From NCBI RefSeq assembly GCF_025698545.1, contig NC_068569.1, forward strand, positions 10,540,001 to 10,604,000: a stretch of DNA of 64,000 bases, read 5' to 3'. The notes below the pieces were generated by a model, which saw nothing but the letters and a program-made list of their open reading frames with translations, was not told where the DNA came from and did no database searches. Made by a program: the position numbers and the translations under genes. Positions 36,901 to 48,555 of the stretch are shown here, in pieces (within the stretch, counting starts at the first letter, position 1; each line of letters opens with the position of its first letter). Source of the stretch: Gossypium raimondii. Its lineage: Eukaryota > Streptophyta > Magnoliopsida > Malvales > Malvaceae.

Positions 36901-37822
36901 AGGAGATCGGCGATCTTGGTTAATTTCAAGACCAAGATGCAAGAGGTGTTTGAAATGTCCGATCTTGGGGAGATGTCCTATTTTCTTGGAATGAAGGTGA
37001 CTCAAGCACGAATGGGATATTTTTAAGTCAGAAGAGCTTTGCCACAAAGATTCGACCAAGTTCTCCATGCAAAACAACAAACCAACTAAAACACTGCTTC
37101 TCATTGGAGAAAAACTATCGAGCCAAGGAAATTTTGAGAAGGTATGTGAAACTACCTACTGAGTCTAGTTGGTTGTTTGCTATACTTGATCGCCACTAGA
37201 CCGGACATAATGTATCTTTGTAGGATTGCTCTCAAGGTTCTTGCATTGTTGCAATGAGAAGCATTTTCAGTCGCCAAAAGAGTGCTCGAGATATGTCAAA
37301 GGCACTTTGGACTATGGCTTAAGGTACAAAGAGAAAGGAAATCTAAATCTAGTTGGGTACACCGATAGTGACTGGCTGGATCGATAGATGACATGAAAAG
37401 CACCTCGGGGTATGCTTTCAACCTTGGTTCACTATGTTCTGCTGGAGCTCGAAGAAGCAAAGTCCGGTGGCACAATCTCTGCTTTGAAGCGAGTATGTGG
37501 CGGCGACAAGTCTTATCAACCAAGCCATTTGGCTTAGGAAAATCTGGTGATTTGAATATGGATCAAAGGGAAGCAACAGAGATCTTCGTGACAATCAATC
37601 TCTTGTTGCAATTGCCAAAAATCCATGTTCCATGGAAGAACAAAGCATTTTAGCATTAAGCTATATGTTGTTCGAGAAATGGAGCAAGCTCGGAAGTGAA
37701 GCTAATTCACTTGCAATTCAGAGGACCGACTTGCAGACATTTTGACTAAAGCCCTTAATGTCACAAGGTTTGAGCATTTAAGAAGAAAATTAGGTGTTTG
37801 CACCATGCTAACCAAGGAGGAG

Positions 37823-38311
37823 TGTTGAAGTTGGTCACATGAAGCCAACACTCGATTCCATCTGAGCCATGAAGACCAAGCAAAGTGGAGCAGATGCAAG
37901 GGTCACGATGCAAGCTCATTTTGTTCATTTTGTTATATTTAGTTGATGAAATGAGTGTTAGTTCATTTCTAACTAAGTTAGCTTTCTGATTGATGTAATT
38001 AGCTTATGTATGAGCTGTAAACACACTTTTGTATAAGTTTACAAGCTAAGATTTCAAGTTTCTATGTAATTAGTGGAGGTAGGTAATTTCTTGTTGATTT
38101 TGACAAGCCTTATGCTTGAGTTATGTACTGGCTTCAAGCCATTGTTTTATGTATGAATCAAATCAGTTTTTGTTCATCAATTTTTCTCTCAAATTTCCCC
38201 AGCTTATTTTCTTCTTTCTTTAACTCGAAATTGTTTGTTTGCTCAGCAAGTTTCGAGGCTTACTCGACAAGATACTTGCTGAGTCTGCTTGATTCTATTG
38301 TTGCACCAACA
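37823..38311 (+). repeat. 3' LTR of the copia element
   Basis: 489 bases with the same TG...CA ends as the 5' LTR, preceded by the purine-rich AAGGAGGAG and followed by the second copy of the GTAAC duplication. Confidence 0.93.
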
Positions 38312-40016
38312 GTAACAAAGTCACAGCTAGAACCTGCATTCTGTCAAAGAGATGGAGAGACATATGGACTTCTTTTTCAAGTTTAGTCTTCGATCAACGG
38401 AAAATCATTGGACAGCTGAGTGGTTTAAAAACATCTTCTGAAGGACAAACTCGGAAAATCTGAACTTACTACTCATGTTGACCAGTGGATTGATCTGGCA
38501 ATAAGAAACAATATCAAAGAGTTAGATCTCGCTATGCCATTGGATTTGCGTAAAGGCTACAGTTTACCTCAATGTGTCTTTGCTGCCAGAACGATAACTG
38601 CATTAAGGGTTAATGGGTGTAAGTTGGGACCTTGTAATGATCTAAATCTTTCTAATCTGCAAAAACTGTGTCTTGGAAAGCTCCGTGTCAATGAGCAGAT
38701 GATTGAGAATCTGATCCGCGCCTGCCCTCTGCTTGAGGATTTCAGACTAATCTATGCTACTGGGTTAAAAGTTTTTAAGGTTTCAAATCTTCCTAAACTT
38801 AAAAGGAGTGATTTGCACACTTGCTCTGAGCTGAAAGAAGTTAACCTTCAAGCACCAAATCTTGAAACATTTTGGTATGTTGTGGTGAAATATAGGTCCT
38901 ACAAAATTGACCTATCCACATGCAACGCCCTTAAGAGTTTGACATTGGAAGATGCAACACTGAAGGATGAATCTTTTCAAAATCATCTATCTTGTTTCCC
39001 TGCCCTTGAGAAGTTGGTCTTAAGCAAGTGTAATTTCTTGAAAAATATTACAATATCGAGCTACAAGCTTAAAACACTTATCTTGAGAGAATGCAAGCAA
39101 CTAGAAGAGGCTGATATTATTAGCCCAAACCTTCGTTCATTCGAATACAAAGGTGAGAAGATGCCTTTTATTTCCTTGAATCCTTCGAGTTTAAAAGAAG
39201 CCAAGCTTTATTTTAAACCATCAGGACAAGGTGAACCTCGATTAAGCAACGAAGATAACCACACCCCTTGGTTTGCTAGATTGCAAGGATTTCTTGATAT
39301 GTTTGATTACAGTAGAGGTTTGAAATTGGTGGTCCGCTCTGATAAGGTATCTTCCTTTTTCGATTTTACTTTTTATATTGTTTTGTTATTATTCACATTT
39401 AACACCCTCACAAATTTCTGCTATTTTGCTTGTCATCCTTATATCAAGAATATCGTCATTTATGAAAGGCCAAAGGGAATTTTTCTTCCGCAAGTCTACG
39501 ATCTCAAACTTGATGTGGTGAAATCATCAGTAAATCTTGAGGATCTTTTAGATTATATTTTACGAACATGGCGTCCATTGACACTATCATCATTGTCAAC
39601 TTCCAGAAGCAGGCTCCCCAAGGTATGTTGTCCTTTGCGGTTAAAGGTTTCTACATGAATGCACTCATATAATGAATCTCTGGTGAATAATAACCTTGTT
39701 TTCTGGAACTGGATCCTTTAGTTACTTCTACTTGTACAACTTTTTTTTCCCGTTGTTACAGCTAGTGTGTAAGAAACTAATAACAAGAGAGAAGGATCCC
39801 AGCTGCTGCACATACAATGCTTCCGGTAACAAATGCTGGCGGCACTTACTAGATAACGTTGAAACTGAGAACCTTGTCAATGGCAAAAGTAAATCTGAAT
39901 GGATTGCTTGGCTGAGGTCATCTAAATCCAAGTTCAAAATTAATTGTTTTAGATTAAGTTGGAAGCACAGCAAGCATGTTAGTCAAGGCCTCAAGGGTAG
40001 ACTAATGTTTGATTGA

Positions 40017-41332
40017 ATATGATAGGACTAGAATATGGATTTTAGTTTATAACTTCTACATAGGTGTAGATGCAGTTCTTAGTTGTTCTCAAACATGTTA
40101 CCTTTTTTTTTTTAATCATTGGGTCTTTAATATTTTTGTTAAAATAAAGTCCAATAATCTCATAGGAAATTTAGTGAGACGATTGTTATCATTTTGACTT
40201 TATTTTATTGCACTCACAATTTGTTTAATACCGCTTATTTACCGCTGAATAAACAGACTTGAGCGATTCTTGGATATGATGTGCTAGTGATTAAAGCTCA
40301 TAATTTTTTCCAAATTCGACCCCACTTTTACCATTACCTTAGAATAATGGCATGAATAATCAATTAAAGTAAGCTCTGGATTTGTTGCAGTGATTTGCAA
40401 ATGTAAAATGATGCCCATAATAGAATGAGAATAATGAACATTCTTTGTTCCAAATACATCATCTAGTGTTGAATGATATTGAATATGTAGTTAACTTGTA
40501 TATGGAAATTCTATGTGTAGGTTGGCGGCATGGATCAGCTCAATATCAACTCAAACAATTTTTTCTATTTTTATGATTTACCTTCATCTTTGATCTCGAA
40601 ACTATAGAAATGGCCTACTTAGCACACAATACGGAAGAACTTGGGCATGATATCAACATATATATACACATTGATAATACCGGGAAATATAACGGGTACA
40701 AGTCAGGGAACTGGAACCTTACAATTAATTCATGTAAACCTCAATGATAAATTCAGTTTATCAATATCCACAATTAGCACACTACTTATTAAACATCACT
40801 CTTAAGTAACTCTGTGTGTTCACATGCCCAATGAGAAAAGAAAATCACACGATCATCTACATTAAGCAGAAACATGTAAATGAAAGATCATCAGTCGACC
40901 AAACAGGGGTCATCCAAAAATGCATGCTTAAGCTCAGCAGAATTAACCTAATCCATTGACTTGATGTGCAGGAAAAGATTAAACCGCTTATCAACCCTCG
41001 CATGCATAAATACCTCATTAAGCTCAAACTATCAAACAACATGACCACGAAGACCAACATCATACATGTAAACCTCTAGTAATGCATGCAAGGAGATCCA
41101 ATCATACCACACACCAAATTATTACAGGGATTCAGGCGATAATTTTGACAGCTAAAATTCACACTAAGCGCTAACTTATCTGAAACAAATGCAGCATTTA
41201 AAATTATAAAGGGAAACCCAATTCAGACAAATTTACATATGGAATAAGATTGTTTCAACCAGCACTTACAATCCCAAACATCATAGTACTATTATATATC
41301 ACAAGATCATCCAAATCAATTCCATCATTTCT
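40017..41332. other. Intergenic region, convergent gene ends
   Basis: Holds the 3' flanks of the F-box pseudogene (+) and of CHMP1 (minus). No repeat, RNA gene or open frame with a recognised motif was found. Confidence 0.5.
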
Positions 41333-42185
41333 CTAACCTCTAGCCTTAAGCTCTGCAAGCCGCCTCGACAAATCATCCTCATCAACCTTCTCCTCTGTCT
41401 TGGTCGACACAGCATGAGCACCAGGTTGTGGCAACCCAACAGAGACCTCCAAGCCATAGTCATCAGCAACTTGCTGCATCAAGCTGTTGACCTCACCTTC
41501 TGGTGTGGACAATGAAGTGGAACCAGCCATAGCACTCTCCATAAATTCTGCCTGGACCTCCATATTCACAAACTGCTTCTCAAATTGATCCATTGTCTCT
41601 GACATCTTCTGCAAATTGCCTGCAACAATGAAAAAAAAAAATCAAATTTCATCATATTCACATAGGAATTTATTTTAGACTAATATCTAGACAATCTTTT
41701 TACTTAGGGCCAATTTAGCCCAAAAGAGAATTGCCGAAAAATTGCCTTCCCCCCCCCCCTTCAATTTTTTTACACTAAATTTTCGTGAATAACAATTTAT
41801 CGTAAAAGTAAATAGGATAAGGTGATCAGAATCTTAAAAAGATATTGACGGAGAAATAACCTGTGTTCAAGGAAGATTCGAGAGACTTGACGATATTAGC
41901 CATGGATTTATTAATGGTGGTCATCTTAGCCTGGGTATCGAGCCTGGCAACCACAGCATCGAGGCGCGACGCGAGGCGGAGGTAGTTCATCTGCTCAGTG
42001 CGCTTCCGAATAGCGTTCTCGGCGTAGATACGAGCTCCGTCCATGTTACCTTTCTCGATGGCCTTCTTGACCTTCAATTTCTCAGATTTCTCGTCCTTCT
42101 CGCACTTCCTGGCCTGGCGCTGCAGGGATTTGGACGTGAATTTGAGTTCCATGATCTGGTTCAGGAGCTTCTCGGTGTTTCCCAT
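41333..42185 (-). CDS. CHMP1: ESCRT-III subunit CHMP1 (VPS46/DID2)
   Basis: ESCRT-III proteins polymerise on endosome membranes and, with the ATPase VPS4, bud vesicles into multivesicular bodies. Plant CHMP1 is needed to sort auxin carriers. Two exons on the minus strand, 42185-41861 and 41619-41333, join at a Gly codon with GT-AG sites and encode 203 aa, the same length as Arabidopsis CHMP1A/B as I recall them. The N-terminus [20 protein letters not shown] and the basic helix region [20 protein letters not shown] are typical. The middle has [20 protein letters not shown] and [16 protein letters not shown]. The C-terminus ends in the MIM1 motif [14 protein letters not shown] that binds VPS4. 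No break was seen. The start is the first ATG and matches the family N-terminus. Confidence 0.97.
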
Positions 42186-43075
42186 GGCTAGAGTCTTTGT
42201 TTGTTCGCAGAGAAAGATTTGACCTTTTAGGGTTGAAGATTTTCTTTTGCTGTCTTTCTCCTGTTCCTTCTTCGTTAAGAATTAGGGAAAACGGGACGAA
42301 AGCACCAAAAGCCGCGTAAAGGGCGGACCATCAACAAAATTTCCTTTTTCTTCCTAAATAAGCATCCAACATTGTGCAACTACAAAGCCGTATCATATAA
42401 TATATTAAATTATACCATACTCACTATTGAAAACATATATTTACAAAAATTTAATTCTCAATTAATTTGTATGTAGAGTGATCAAATATTTATGAATATA
42501 TATTTACCAAAAAAATTATGAATGTATCCATCAATATTTGGTTCAATTATAAATATGTGATTTATTTTTAATTTTTATTTAGAAATTTTGTATAAAAATA
42601 TGAAACAAAAACAAAAAAAATTATGAATGTATCCATCAATATTTGGTTCAATTATAAATATGTGATTTATTTTTAATTTTTATTTAGAAATTTCCACCAT
42701 TGCGTTATTTTAGTAATTTTTCAATTAAATTAGTATTCAATTAATCTGTGACATTCCATCAAAAATTTAAATAAAAGTATAAACATATAACAAAATATAA
42801 TCCATTTATGTACTTGTATAATTAGAAAATTAATGCTTAAAAATATAAAAATAATTAATTTTACTTGGATTTATAAATTATTATATTGAAAATTAAATAT
42901 TAATATTTCATCTTTAGGTTAGCAGTACAAACAAGCTTATACTACGAAAAACCCTTCATTACAATAACTTAAGAAACAAGTTTTAGATAATCTTTCACAA
43001 TTGATTTTTAAGATGGTCCTCCTTTTTTTTTCAAATGTATTTGATCCAATTTAATAAATAGAAACATGGGGTTAT
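42186..43075. other. CHMP1 upstream region and intergenic DNA
   Basis: 42,186-42,330 is the likely CHMP1 leader, since it is much less AT-rich. The rest is AT-rich and holds a 105-bp tandem duplication listed separately. It ends at the TAT target site of the CACTA transposon. Confidence 0.5.
42509..42693. repeat. Tandem duplication, 105-bp period
   Basis: About 80 bases starting at 42509 (AAAAAAATTATGAATGTATC) recur at 42614 with no difference I can see, through TTTTTATTTAGAAATTT. About 25 bases separate the two copies. Confidence 0.88.
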
Positions 43076-43089
43076 CACTACACCAGAAC

Positions 43090-43500
43090 AGGTTTTTAGC
43101 GGCGTTTTTTTAGGCCTTTAGCAGCGCTTTTTAACGCCACTAAATCCATTTCCGGTGCTTGAAGAAGCGCCACAAAAAATACCGCTAACGACAACGTCGC
43201 TAACTTTTCTTGGCTTATAGAAAAAAACCGCTAAAGATCATGTTCTTTAGCGGTAGCTTAGAAAAAACGCTAAAGATCATGTTCTTTAGCGGCGCTTAGG
43301 AAAAAAATGCCGCTAAAGATCATGTTCTTTAGCGGCGCTTAGGAAAAAACGCCACTAAAGATCATGTTCTTTAGCGGCGCTTTGGAAGAAAACGCCTCTA
43401 AAAGTAATGTTCTATAGCGGCGCTTGTTTCACAAACGCCACTGTTTTGATATGACTTTTAGCGGCGCTTTTTTAAAAAATGTCACTAATTTTGGGAATTT
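43090..43500. repeat. CACTA left subterminal repeat array
   Basis: Five to six units of about 55-60 bases carry facing copies of the motifs AGCGGCGCTT and AACGCCGCTAAA, separated by GATCATGTTCTTT. Each unit can fold into a small hairpin. In En/Spm elements such subterminal repeats are bound by TNPA. Assigning that role here is inference. Confidence 0.85.
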
Positions 43501-43697
43501 TTTAAAATAAAATTTTCTGTTTTTTTCAGCCCTCCTGCAACAACAAATCAAAAGCAACCAGATCTAAACTAACCAAAAATAATAAATTTATATAATATTT
43601 CAAATTAAATGAATAAAATAATATTAATTGATATAAATAAAAGTGAATTTCAGACTTTTCTTTACAAAAAACGTTAAAAGTATTTATGCAACATACA

Positions 43698-45458
43698 CTA
43701 TGACGGCGGAAGTTGCGACTTCTGAAACATCTTCATCATAATCTGAAGTTGCTGTTGAAGTTCGTCGTACTTTTTGCTCTGCTCTGCTTCTCTCGATGCC
43801 GCATCTTTTTGAAGTCGTAGCTGTAGTTCTTCACATTTCTTTTGAACCTCTGCTTCTATCGCTGCTTCTCTCGCTGCGGCATCTGCTTCCCTCGCTGCCG
43901 CCTCTGATTTAAGTTGTTGTTGAAGTTCTTCACATTTCCTTTGAACCTCAAATGTGGTCGCTTGCATCTGAGCCATCTGGTCTTTTAACCTCTGAACTTC
44001 AGCTTGAGATTGACTCCCCGAAGCCATGTATTGGTGCGAGCTGGATCCAAAATATTGGGTTGGGCTGATAAAAGATCCTTGAAATCGAACCCGACCATAC
44101 TTTTCAGGACCCAAAACTTCAGTAATAATCCGGTTATCAATGTCTTCAAGATGAACAGAACTATCACTAGAAGCAATCGCTTCGTACTCCGTCTTTTTTT
44201 CTTTTAGTTTTTCCTAATAAATAAATCACATAGTTAGGAACGCAATATATAGTAAAAAAAACAAATGCAATATAACAATAGTCGCATTACAAGCAATGAA
44301 TTAAACCATTAGAAAATAAACACTATAAATAACTAAAACAAGTGAAATCGTATTAAGTAAACGTACCATAATTTCACCAGCTTCAGGAGTCATAGCAAAT
44401 CCATCTTTCTTCTTATGTGTAATTTCAAAAAGTTGAAGGCGTCCAATTTTTTGACCGGACGACCGTTCCTACAATATAGTAGTAAAAATATTATTTAATA
44501 GAAAGTTATACATATTTGAGAACTAAAAAATTAAAAATACCTCCGCCTTAGCTACACATGCAAAACTTCTCGACCCGGCTGTGTGAGTGAATTTTGTTGT
44601 CTTTGTCTGCTTTTTCCAACTCGTTCACGATCCTCGTTATACAATTTTAGTACGTAAATAGTAAATACTATAAACCAAAATAATTACAATAGTTTGGAAG
44701 TACGTTGTACCTCGCCTTTCTGAGAATGCCAAAATCTAACCGCATCTTCCCATTGGTACCTCAACATACCCGGCGGGACATTTTGCAATTTCTCATCGAG
44801 GGTTGTTTTTGTCTTATAATAATTTTTCTTTAAAGTACTTTTATTGTCTCTCCATCTTTTTCCCAATGCCTTCTTTACATAAGCATCCAAGACCTCTAAA
44901 GCAAACCTCGCCTACAAAAAACACAAGTTAATAAAGTAAATATAAATGAAGCTATTTCCCAAGCATTACAGATGACATAAACATTTTGTTACCTTAATAT
45001 TATCGAGGGCTTGGTTTTTGTTGCTATCAGGCATTTGACGCCATGACTCGTAGTTGATAGGCAACATATTCGCATTTCGTGCTAAAATGCCCATGTATCC
45101 TGCTAGAAGTCGAGCTTCTGATCCAACAGGCTGACCAAAACTGTTTCTGCATACCTTGACGCGCTCGACTGGATCTAACTCGTATAACTCTCTAAGTATC
45201 GTACGTCCTCGACCTCTACGCGTCCCACCATTTTCAGCTACAAATGGTATATTATAATATAATAATTTGAAAAAATAAATCAATTATAAGTCAACATGCA
45301 TGTAATTAATGTAAGTTACTTTGAACTTCCGTAGGATCCTCGTGTGTAATCGGAACATTCAAAGATCCAATTGCTGTCTGTTGTTCAGTAGTATTTTTTT
45401 CTGTCGAGTTTGGATTATTTTGAACAATGCTTTCCCTTATAATTTTTCTTCTAGGCAT
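43698..45458 (-). CDS. TNPA-like protein of the CACTA element
   Basis: Minus-strand exons fit the plant En/Spm Transposase_24-type protein. They are 45458-45325 (MPRRKIIRESIVQ), 45237-44993 (RGRGRTILRELYELDP), 44911-44711 (ARFALEVLDAYVKKALGKRW), about 44630-44541 (HTAGSRSFACVAKAE), about 44469-44367 (GQKIGRLQLFEITHKKKDGF) and 44213-43698. The last exon encodes the coiled-coil C-terminus rich in Glu, Gln and Ala (EVQRKCEELQQQLKSEAAAR) and ends at a stop at 43698. In En/Spm, TNPA binds subterminal repeats and brings the ends together. A frame slip seems to occur in the fourth exon near 44,600, between RQRQ and KFTHTAG-like sequence, so the protein may be broken. Exon borders there are approximate. 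Confidence 0.78.
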
Positions 45459-45611
45459 TTTATCTGCAATACACATAAAATGTAATTAAACTTAATAACT
45501 AATTACAACAATAACAGTACATATAAAATAGTTGAAATATATAATAAGACCAAGATTTAATAATAATGTAAGTTACATATAATTAAACAATCGTAAAATC
45601 TTACTACATCA

Positions 45612-46435
45612 TTATTCGTAAATATCTTCATCCGTATCCTGACGAACCCATTGAAATTGTGCACTAGTACTAGGGATATTATCGTTTAAGTTTTGTTCTG
45701 GAAATGGCAAAGTTTCTGATATGTCGTCGATGTTATCTCTACTTCCACTGCCCATGTCAAACAAGTCTCTAGGGATGTTACGGAGTACAACGTACGAACC
45801 CTCATCAGTTGGATCTTTTGAGTAAAAAACTTGTTTGACTTGACTTGAGAATACATACGGCTCATCTATCAGTTGTTGTCCTGTGTGAATCAATCGGTCA
45901 AAGTTCACCATTGTAAAACCAAATTGATCTTGCTTGATTCCACGAGCTGTATTAACATCGGCTCAATCACCTCGAAATAAGACAACTTTCCATTTGCCGT
46001 AGTAATCCAACTCAATTATGTTAGTAAGCTGTCCGAAATATTCCACATTTCCCTCGACAGGATTATTGTCCCTAGCGCTAGCATAACTTGTAATTGCAGA
46101 ATTAACAACTATTCCACAATTTTGCGTTCTCCTCAACCTCTCGCGATATTTTGTATGAAATCTGAATCCGTTGATGAGGAACGCACTATATCTTTTAACC
46201 ACTCGATTTGGACCTTGGGAGAGCCATTTAACTTCGTCGTTTACGCTCTTCCCATTCCAAACCTATTGAATGGAAAGTAAACTAAGTAATTAAAAATGTT
46301 ATGAGAAAGCATTATAATTTGTAAGCGAAAGGTCCAACTACATACCGTTTGGCTTAACCATTCATAAAAGGATTCTGTAAACAACTTATTGATATCTCGA
46401 TGTTGTGTTCTTCGGTTGCGCGAACGAGATCTCAA
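45612..46435 (-). pseudogene. C-terminal remnant of a TNP2-like CACTA transposase
   Basis: Three minus-strand segments encode the DUF4216-type tail of plant TNP2 transposases. They are 46435-46340 (RSRSRNRRTQHRDINKLFTE), 46240-45963 (VVKRYSAFLINGFRFHTKYR, then VEYFGQLTNIIELDYYGKWK) and 45962-45612 (NTARGIKQDQFGFTMVNFDR, LIDEPYVFSSQVKQVFY). An in-frame TGA replaces a Trp codon after FRGD near 45,966. No catalytic transposase region is visible upstream to 48,200, so the 5' part of the gene has been deleted or replaced. Confidence 0.8.
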
Positions 46436-47967
46436 ACTTTATTTATCATTCAAAATATACGAATACATGCGAAATTTTGAATACAATAATATTATATTAG
46501 AGATATGTACCTTATAATCGAGATTGAATTTTCATATATTGTGCATATTAAAAGTTCTGCAGGTCATACTCTATGCAGTTAGAATTGAAGCATGCCTTAA
46601 ACTTTTTAATGTAAGAGATTGTTGTCCCAATTTTGTAGAAATTTAAGACGGTTAAATTTGTTATCATTGTTAGAGATTAGAGATATGTATTAGATCAATA
46701 AAAAAGTCTCGTGTCAGCTTTTCATCTCTCATTTAACAACAATTAATCGCATTTTGTGCTAAAGTATTTAATTTCAAAAAGTTTAGTAATTTCAAAATAG
46801 AACAAAGTTTAGTAATATATTTGGATACAATTATTTTCAAATTTGAGTACTTCTAAGTATTCAAAAGGATGCAAAACCCAAATCTAAACATTTTGGACCA
46901 AAAGATGTAATTTATTGTGGAATTCATTTTCCTACTAAATATGTAAGTTACGAGCTCAAGGCATGGGCTGATTTGATTTAAAAACAGAAATAATTTTACC
47001 AAATTTTACACATTTTGGTAACAAAAACTTTATTCACAAAACTCAACAAGAATGACAGCAATTTGATAATACGTGACAGTCCATTTGGGTTCTCTTAAAA
47101 TAAGCCATTACCTATAAGCTAAATTGTGTCATTACATAACAATGTTCAAAACACTCATATTTTACAATGAACCACTAGCAATGGCTACTGCTATCAACAA
47201 ACAAGGCTCATCTTTTTTTTTAACAGTAGGCCGTATTTTTTTAACAACCATTTGCCTAAAGCTTCATGTTTTTTTAAAAACCACATCCCCTCAATTTGCA
47301 ACTTTTATCATAAAGCAAAGCTCAAATTTATCATAAAATGATGCTCAAATTATGCAAGTTATGAAAAACGATATTGCATAATGTAAGAACAAAAAGCAGA
47401 AAATTGATATTATACCTGATAACTTGTTATTAGAATCTAACCGCAGCTTCGAAAGTGGTCAAGTTTTCAATATTTGATGGGCTTTCACCTAGAAATATAA
47501 ATAAATTGGTCAAAATAGCTCCATTCCATTGCTTTCTGTCCAACCTAATTCTAAGCTTATTCTGACTAAATTTTAACAACACTAAACTCAAATGGTTTTC
47601 AAAATGCAAACATGTGAAAAGCCAGACACCAAGTTTTCTTGCTAACTTGACTTCAAATCCTTTTATTTTCAACTGCTTAACACATGTCCTGATGCGGTAC
47701 TTTTCATTTTTAATAATTGTTTGGTGTGCCGCATGAGCGGAGTGATTGGTGTGTTCAAATTTTAGACCGAAAAAGTCTCATTATGATTTGATTAGAACAA
47801 TGCATTATAATAATATACATAAAACACATCCGGGGAGCAACATCCAGTTCATATCAAATTTTTCTTTTCACTAAAATTAAAAATCGGATTGGCTTCCTAT
47901 AGGCTCTGCGATGGTGGCCAATTCGCCTTCAATCGTGCTTCCCACTTACAAGCTACCCCTTTCTTCC
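46436..47967. other. Non-coding interior of the CACTA element
   Basis: AT-rich DNA where the rest of the transposase gene would be expected. No similarity to TNP2 catalytic domains and no other gene was recognised in translations of either strand. Confidence 0.5.
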
Positions 47968-48058
47968 AAATGCAAAATCTAAATGCAAAATCATTTTTTA
48001 CGGATGCAAAATCTAAATGCAAAATCATTTTTACGGATGCAAAATCATTTTTACGGAT
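47968..48058. repeat. Short tandem repeat in the CACTA element
   Basis: Two and a half copies of a unit of about 33-34 bases built from ATGCAAAATCTAA and ATGCAAAATCATTTTTACGG. Confidence 0.85.
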
Positions 48059-48189
48059 ACATAGCTTATCTCATTACATAATGCACACTTTAAAAGTAAT
48101 TAAATTAAATTACAACAATTTAAAATATCGTAATTGGGGGGGAAGAACAAGAAGCAAGTACAGACGGTTATTTTGCAGCGAGAAGAATC

Positions 48190-48555
48190 ATGTTGAGAAA
48201 ACTTACCAATTGTTGCGGCGAGAGGAGACCGACGGAGGGAGACGGTGATGCACCGGAGAAACAACAACGTTGCAAGAGGTCGGGTTTGGGGAAATGTGGA
48301 TTAGGGAAATTTCTCAATATTTCGGGAGAAATAGATTTTGGGGATAAGTCACAATAGTTGGGGTTTAAGTTTGGTTAAATGTATGGGCGAGAGGAGACCC
48401 ACGGAGGAGACGGTGATCTGCGGAGGAAACAACAACGTTAAAGAGGTAGGCTTTGGGAAATCTGGATTAGGGAAATTTAGGGATTTGGGGAGAATGGGAT
48501 TTTGGGGATAAGTCATGATTGGGGCTCTAAGTTTGGTAAAATGTATGGGGAAAAA
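48190..48555 (-). promoter_or_regulatory. Duplicated leader/promoter segment of the CACTA genes
   Basis: A 169-bp period tandem duplication. The block beginning GCGAGAGGAGACC at 48218 recurs at 48387, and both copies contain GGATTAGGGAAATTT and GGGGATAAGTCA. On the minus strand CAATTG is followed by a GTAAGT donor at 48201-48207, so this probably includes a first, non-coding exon of the transposon transcript. Plant CACTA elements often have GC-rich leaders. The role here is inference. Confidence 0.55.

Larger units (their letters stand above)
33423..38311 (+). mobile_element. Ty1/copia LTR retrotransposon, full-length ends but broken
   Basis: A 4.89-kb element with two LTRs (33423-33914 and 37823-38311), flanked by the 5-bp duplication GTAAC (33418-33422 and 38312-38316). 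A primer-binding site similar to the initiator-Met tRNA complement follows the 5' LTR, and a purine tract precedes the 3' LTR. Parts in order are gag from about 33,961, a CCHC zinc knuckle near 34,740, the protease DSG region near 34,920, the integrase zinc region near 35,310, integrase core to about 35,880, reverse transcriptase about 36,430-36,960, and RNase H about 37,300-37,700. The gag-protease-integrase-RT-RNase H order is that of copia. The coding region is broken in roughly ten or more places. The LTRs are about 97 percent alike, so the insertion is young. Confidence 0.93.
33231..40016 (+). pseudogene. F-box/LRR gene disrupted by a copia element
   Basis: Intact relatives encode substrate adaptors of SCF ubiquitin ligases. 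The N-terminus at 33231 is basic (KKKRKRED) and leads into the F-box start QLPDHIIHQIMGRL. The element enters at 33423, and the F-box resumes at 38317 with ARTCILSKRWRDIWTSF. LRR-like repeats follow in one long exon, 38534-39346 (LQKLCLGKLRVNEQMIENLI, and CPLLEDF and LKTLILRECKQLEE repeats). Downstream exons are 39449-39622 and 39762-40016, both in phase with GT-AG sites, and the last ends at a stop at 40014-40016. Besides the insertion, the frame also shifts between 38,380 and 38,460, where part of the expected sequence is missing. The gene is therefore broken twice, although the downstream part stays open for more than 350 codons. Confidence 0.88.

Noticed and set aside
41748-41759. C run in the CHMP1 intron (and a similar run at 52,731-52,741)
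   Set aside because: Simple homopolymers. They could be sequence-length errors and show no function.
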